A stretch of DNA of 64,000 nucleotides, taken from positions 17,466 through 81,465 of the forward strand of contig QKYT01000046.1 of assembly GCA_003550305.1 (NCBI GenBank), given 5' to 3'. Numbering within the stretch: position 1 is the stretch's first letter; every line of letters begins with the position of its first letter. The notes under the pieces are model-generated. The model was not told where the DNA came from. It saw only the letters and a list, made by a program, of their open reading frames with translations, and searched no databases. Position numbers and translations under genes: made by a program. Below are positions 61,216 through 64,000 of the stretch, piece after piece. This DNA comes from Glomus cerebriforme (taxonomy: Eukaryota > Glomeromycota > Glomeromycetes > Glomerales > Glomeraceae).

Positions 61216-62189
61216 GCTAGGAGTGAAAAACAATGAGAGAGAAGTACCAGAAATGAAAAAAAATAAGAAGGAGTATTATTAGGAATGAAAAACAATGAGA
61301 AAAAAGTATAAAAAACAAAAAAAAAATGAGAAAAGCAATAAAAACAATAAAAAAATAAAAAAACCACTACCTATGAAAAGAATAAAGAGTAATAATTAAT
61401 AAATTTTAAAAACAAAAAGAAGTAATAAAAAACAAAATAATAATAAAAAAGAAAAATATTTCACAGTAGTAAAACTGTTTCAAAAAGAAATAAACTATCT
61501 TGAAATTATTTAGAAAAGAATATAATAAAGTCAGTAAAGAAGTAAAAAGAAAAAAAATAAAATAATAAAAAAATAAAAAAGCAATAAAAAACTATCTTGA
61601 ACTGTATCTTGAACTGTTTTAAGAAGAGTCATTTCAAGTTATTTTTTAAAAAAAAAAAAATTATTTTGATAAATAAAATGGAAAATTATCTGATAAACAA
61701 ATAATTATATATATATAAGTCACATAATAAAAAGATTGTACTTTATGAAAAAAAAATCATATAATCATCATTTATACAGTACAGTTCAGCTGATCATACA
61801 GTACAGTTTATATGTATATTCTCTTTATGATTGGGAATGAACTAATACTTACCTATTAGAAACTATCAATAGAAAGCTAGTCAGGAATATTTACTTAAGA
61901 ATTCTGATATGCAAAAGAAATATCTTGACATAGCTCTTAAAATTAAGTCAGATTTAAATGATAATGTTTCCTAATTATTAAGGCTTATTTTTCTTTAAAG
62001 ACTTATGATTATTTGAATAACCTATCCCCAGTTGTAAAGAATATCACTATAGAAAAGAATTGGCTTAGTCTATGTAATAAGAAACTTGTTAATAAGTTAG
62101 ATAGTAGGTGCTTTTTTATAATAAAAAAACTAGTTTCACATCTCAAATCATGAAAGAATTATGTCATTCACTACTAAGAGCTTTAATAC
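61216..62189. other. A-rich spacer between the inverted arrays
   Basis: Extremely A-rich on the plus strand up to about 61680 with AAAAAC/GAAAAA words, then mixed AT-rich sequence. A sequence near 61780-61810 repeats ATACAGTACAGTT. A 73-codon minus frame at 61146-61367 is low complexity only. Confidence 0.45.
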
Positions 62190-62700
62190 TATGTAAAATT
62201 AGGTATAGTTGTAAATGAAATTTTAAAAATCCTTTCTTTTGACCAAACTAACTAGCTAGAACTATATATAGCATTTAATATTAAGAAACATCAGAAAGCT
62301 AAAAAAGCTGAAAACACATTTTTGAATAACTTTTTCAAGTTTAAAAATAATGTTGTATATAGGAAGATTATGGAGAATGTTTGTAAGTATCAGAGATGAA
62401 AAGACTTTCTTAAAAAAAGTTCACAAGTCTTGTTTCAAATATGGTAGATCATTTGAAACTATGCTAGTAGAGACACATATGAAAAAAGCTAATGTTATCC
62501 TTAATAAACCTATTATAGTTGGACATCAGTTTTAGGTTTTAATAAGCTTAATATATACTGCTTTTGATATGATTATGTAAAGGCAAAATATGAAAATAAA
62601 GCTAAGCTTGAATATAAGGATATAGATTCCTATTTATTCCAAGTTAAAACTGAAAATATTTATAAAGATATACATTAGAAAATTTTTTCAGAGGATATAT
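62190..62700 (+). pseudogene. C-terminal relic of a family-B DNA polymerase from a mobile element
   Basis: In order, with frame changes: LGIVVNEILKILSFDQTN; a stop; AFNIKKHQKAKKAENTF; NNFFKFKNNVVYRKIMEN, a decayed form of polymerase motif B (Asn-Ser-x-Tyr-Gly); KKVHKSCFKYGRSFE; NKPIIVG; then in another frame YDYVKAKY and YKDIDS, the decayed motif C (normally Tyr-x-Asp-Thr-Asp-Ser), followed by FQVKTENIYKDI. At least two stops and two frameshifts. Polymerases of this type occur in Polinton/Maverick elements and linear plasmids. Which of these is the source cannot be told from the fragment. Confidence 0.75.
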
Positions 62701-63189
62701 AGCAATATATATTTCTTCATTGTTATTTATCATATTAATTATAATATGTAATATATATTAATAATAATCGCACTCATCGAGTGAATTTGATATGGATAAA
62801 TAGTGATAAAACATTAGATTTTAACCTAAACAATAAATATCAATAAATATTTGTATGTTAAATATAAAATTTGATAAATACTAATAAATATGCTAATGAT
62901 AAATAACCGATAAAATTAAAATTTAACCAATATGATAAACATAGTATTTTATAAAGGATAAATAATTCTTTGCATTTTATTATGTAAAATATTACATAAA
63001 ATAATGTAAAACTAAACTAAATAAACTAAATGAAAAAAATATAGCAAAGTAATAAAAATAAAAAATGTAATAATAAAATAAGAAAAAAAAATGTTAAGCG
63101 ATAAAAATAAAAAAATGTCAAACGATAAGCAATATAAATAAGAAAAAATATAAAAATAAAAAAAATGAAGTTTTGTAACAAAATGAATA

Positions 63190-64000
63190 TTACAAAACAC
63201 AGAAGCAAACTACAAAAAAGAAGAAACGGTCAATTAAAATGTTAATAAAGAAAAAAAAAAATAAAAAAAATAAAGTTTGTAATGAAATAATTCATTACAA
63301 AACTTATGTTTTTTTTCTGATTCTGAATTTCCAGAGTTAAATCTACAAAAAAAAGAAGAAATGTTCAGTTAGAACATTTCTTAAAAAAAATAAAAAAAAA
63401 ATAAAGTTTTGTAATGAAACAAATATTACAAAACTTATATTTTCAATCCCAATTCACAGAAGTAAACTACAAAAAAGAAGAAACAGTCGATTAGAATGTT
63501 TCTAATATAGAAAGAAAAAATGAAAAAATGAAGTTTGTAATGAAGTAATTTATTATAAAACTTATGTTTCTTTTCTGATTCTAAATTTCCAGAGCCAAAT
63601 CTACAAAAAAAAGAAGAAACAGTTGATTAGAATATTTTTTAAAGAAAAAAATAAAAAAATGAAGTTTATAATAAAGTAATTCATTATAAAACTTATGTTT
63701 CTTTTCTAATTCTGAATTTCTAGAGCTGAATTTACAAAAAAAAAGAAAAAACATTCAGTTAGAATATTTCTTAAAGAAAAAAACCAAAAAAATAAAGTTT
63801 CATAACAAAACATTTGTTATAAAACTTATGTTTCAGTTTTTCAAGTCCAAGAGCAAACCTACAAAAAAGAAGAAACATTCAGTTCAAATGTTTCTTAAAA
63901 AAACACAAAGTTTTATTATGAAACTTACATTCTGAAAAGAAAGTTTTGAAATTACAACTTTGAAACTTACCAGATTTCTAAGCTGAAATTGAAAAAAAAC
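63190..64000 (-). repeat. Second hairpin array, opposite orientation, running off the window
   Basis: The complement of the left array's marker (CTACAAAAAAGAAGAAA) occurs near 63209, 63341, 63467, 63600, 63731 and 63859, at roughly 125-133 bp. Units carry hairpins AAGTTTTGTAAT ... ATTACAAAACTT and GAAATGTTC ... GAACATTTC, matching the diverged right part of the array at 60.9-61.2 kb. The array continues past the window end. Confidence 0.88.

Noticed and set aside
61146..61367. 73-codon minus-strand Phe-rich frame
   Set aside because: It comes from A-rich plus-strand sequence and is low complexity.
1..64000. tRNA and rRNA genes
   Set aside because: I looked through the gaps for the T-loop GGTTCGA pattern and for cloverleaf-like GC-rich blocks and found none convincing.

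Overview
The window is nuclear DNA from a very AT-rich, intron-rich fungus. It is most likely an arbuscular mycorrhizal fungus of the Rhizophagus irregularis type. Three things point there: housekeeping genes split by many short AT-rich introns (mostly 50-100 bp, GTAAGT-like donors, TTTAG/ATAG acceptors); two broken copies of the large kinase family whose N-terminus carries a Cys-rich LCKEC block; and degraded Tc1, pogo and family-B DNA polymerase elements in the gaps. The species is an inference from style, not from a database match.

Layout. 1-6 kb is gene-poor: relic ORF fragments and a kinase pseudogene. 6.8-28.7 kb holds a Lines-family protein (+), a large NCoR/Snt1-type SANT corepressor (-), the clustered-mitochondria protein CLU1 (+, 18 exons), a Nup188-type nucleoporin (-) and a four-helix membrane protein (-). 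29.0-32.0 kb is a pogo/Tigger-type element with a Tc1-type element inserted in it, followed by a second kinase pseudogene to 33.9 kb. 34.7-57.6 kb is a dense block: TAF9 (-), CKS1 with a glutamine-rich N-terminal extension (+), an RFC clamp-loader subunit (-), PRP18 (+), mitochondrial GatA (-), an FYR-domain/AT-hook protein (+), a small SANT protein (-), proteasome assembly chaperone 3 (+), an SRR1-like protein (-), a tandem PH-domain protein (+) and an unrecognised, probably mitochondrial, repeat-bearing protein (-). 57.6-64 kb is accessory DNA: decayed family-B DNA polymerase pieces lie beside and between two oppositely oriented tandem arrays whose roughly 120-130 bp units each carry two small hairpins and splice-site-like edges.

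The genes do not form an operon-like pathway. Most serve core cell functions: transcription and chromatin (NCoR-like, TAF9, SANT, FYR), splicing (PRP18), replication and cell cycle (RFC, CKS1), nuclear pore, mitochondrial biogenesis (CLU1, GatA) and proteasome assembly. From 34.7 to 57.6 kb the coding strand flips at every gene, giving alternating divergent promoters and convergent tails. CDS models were built by hand by requiring GT-AG (once GC-AG) splice sites and continuous phase. All exon sums are multiples of three, but no transcript data were available. The most unusual object is the pair of hairpin arrays at 60.1-61.2 kb and 63.2-64.0 kb.
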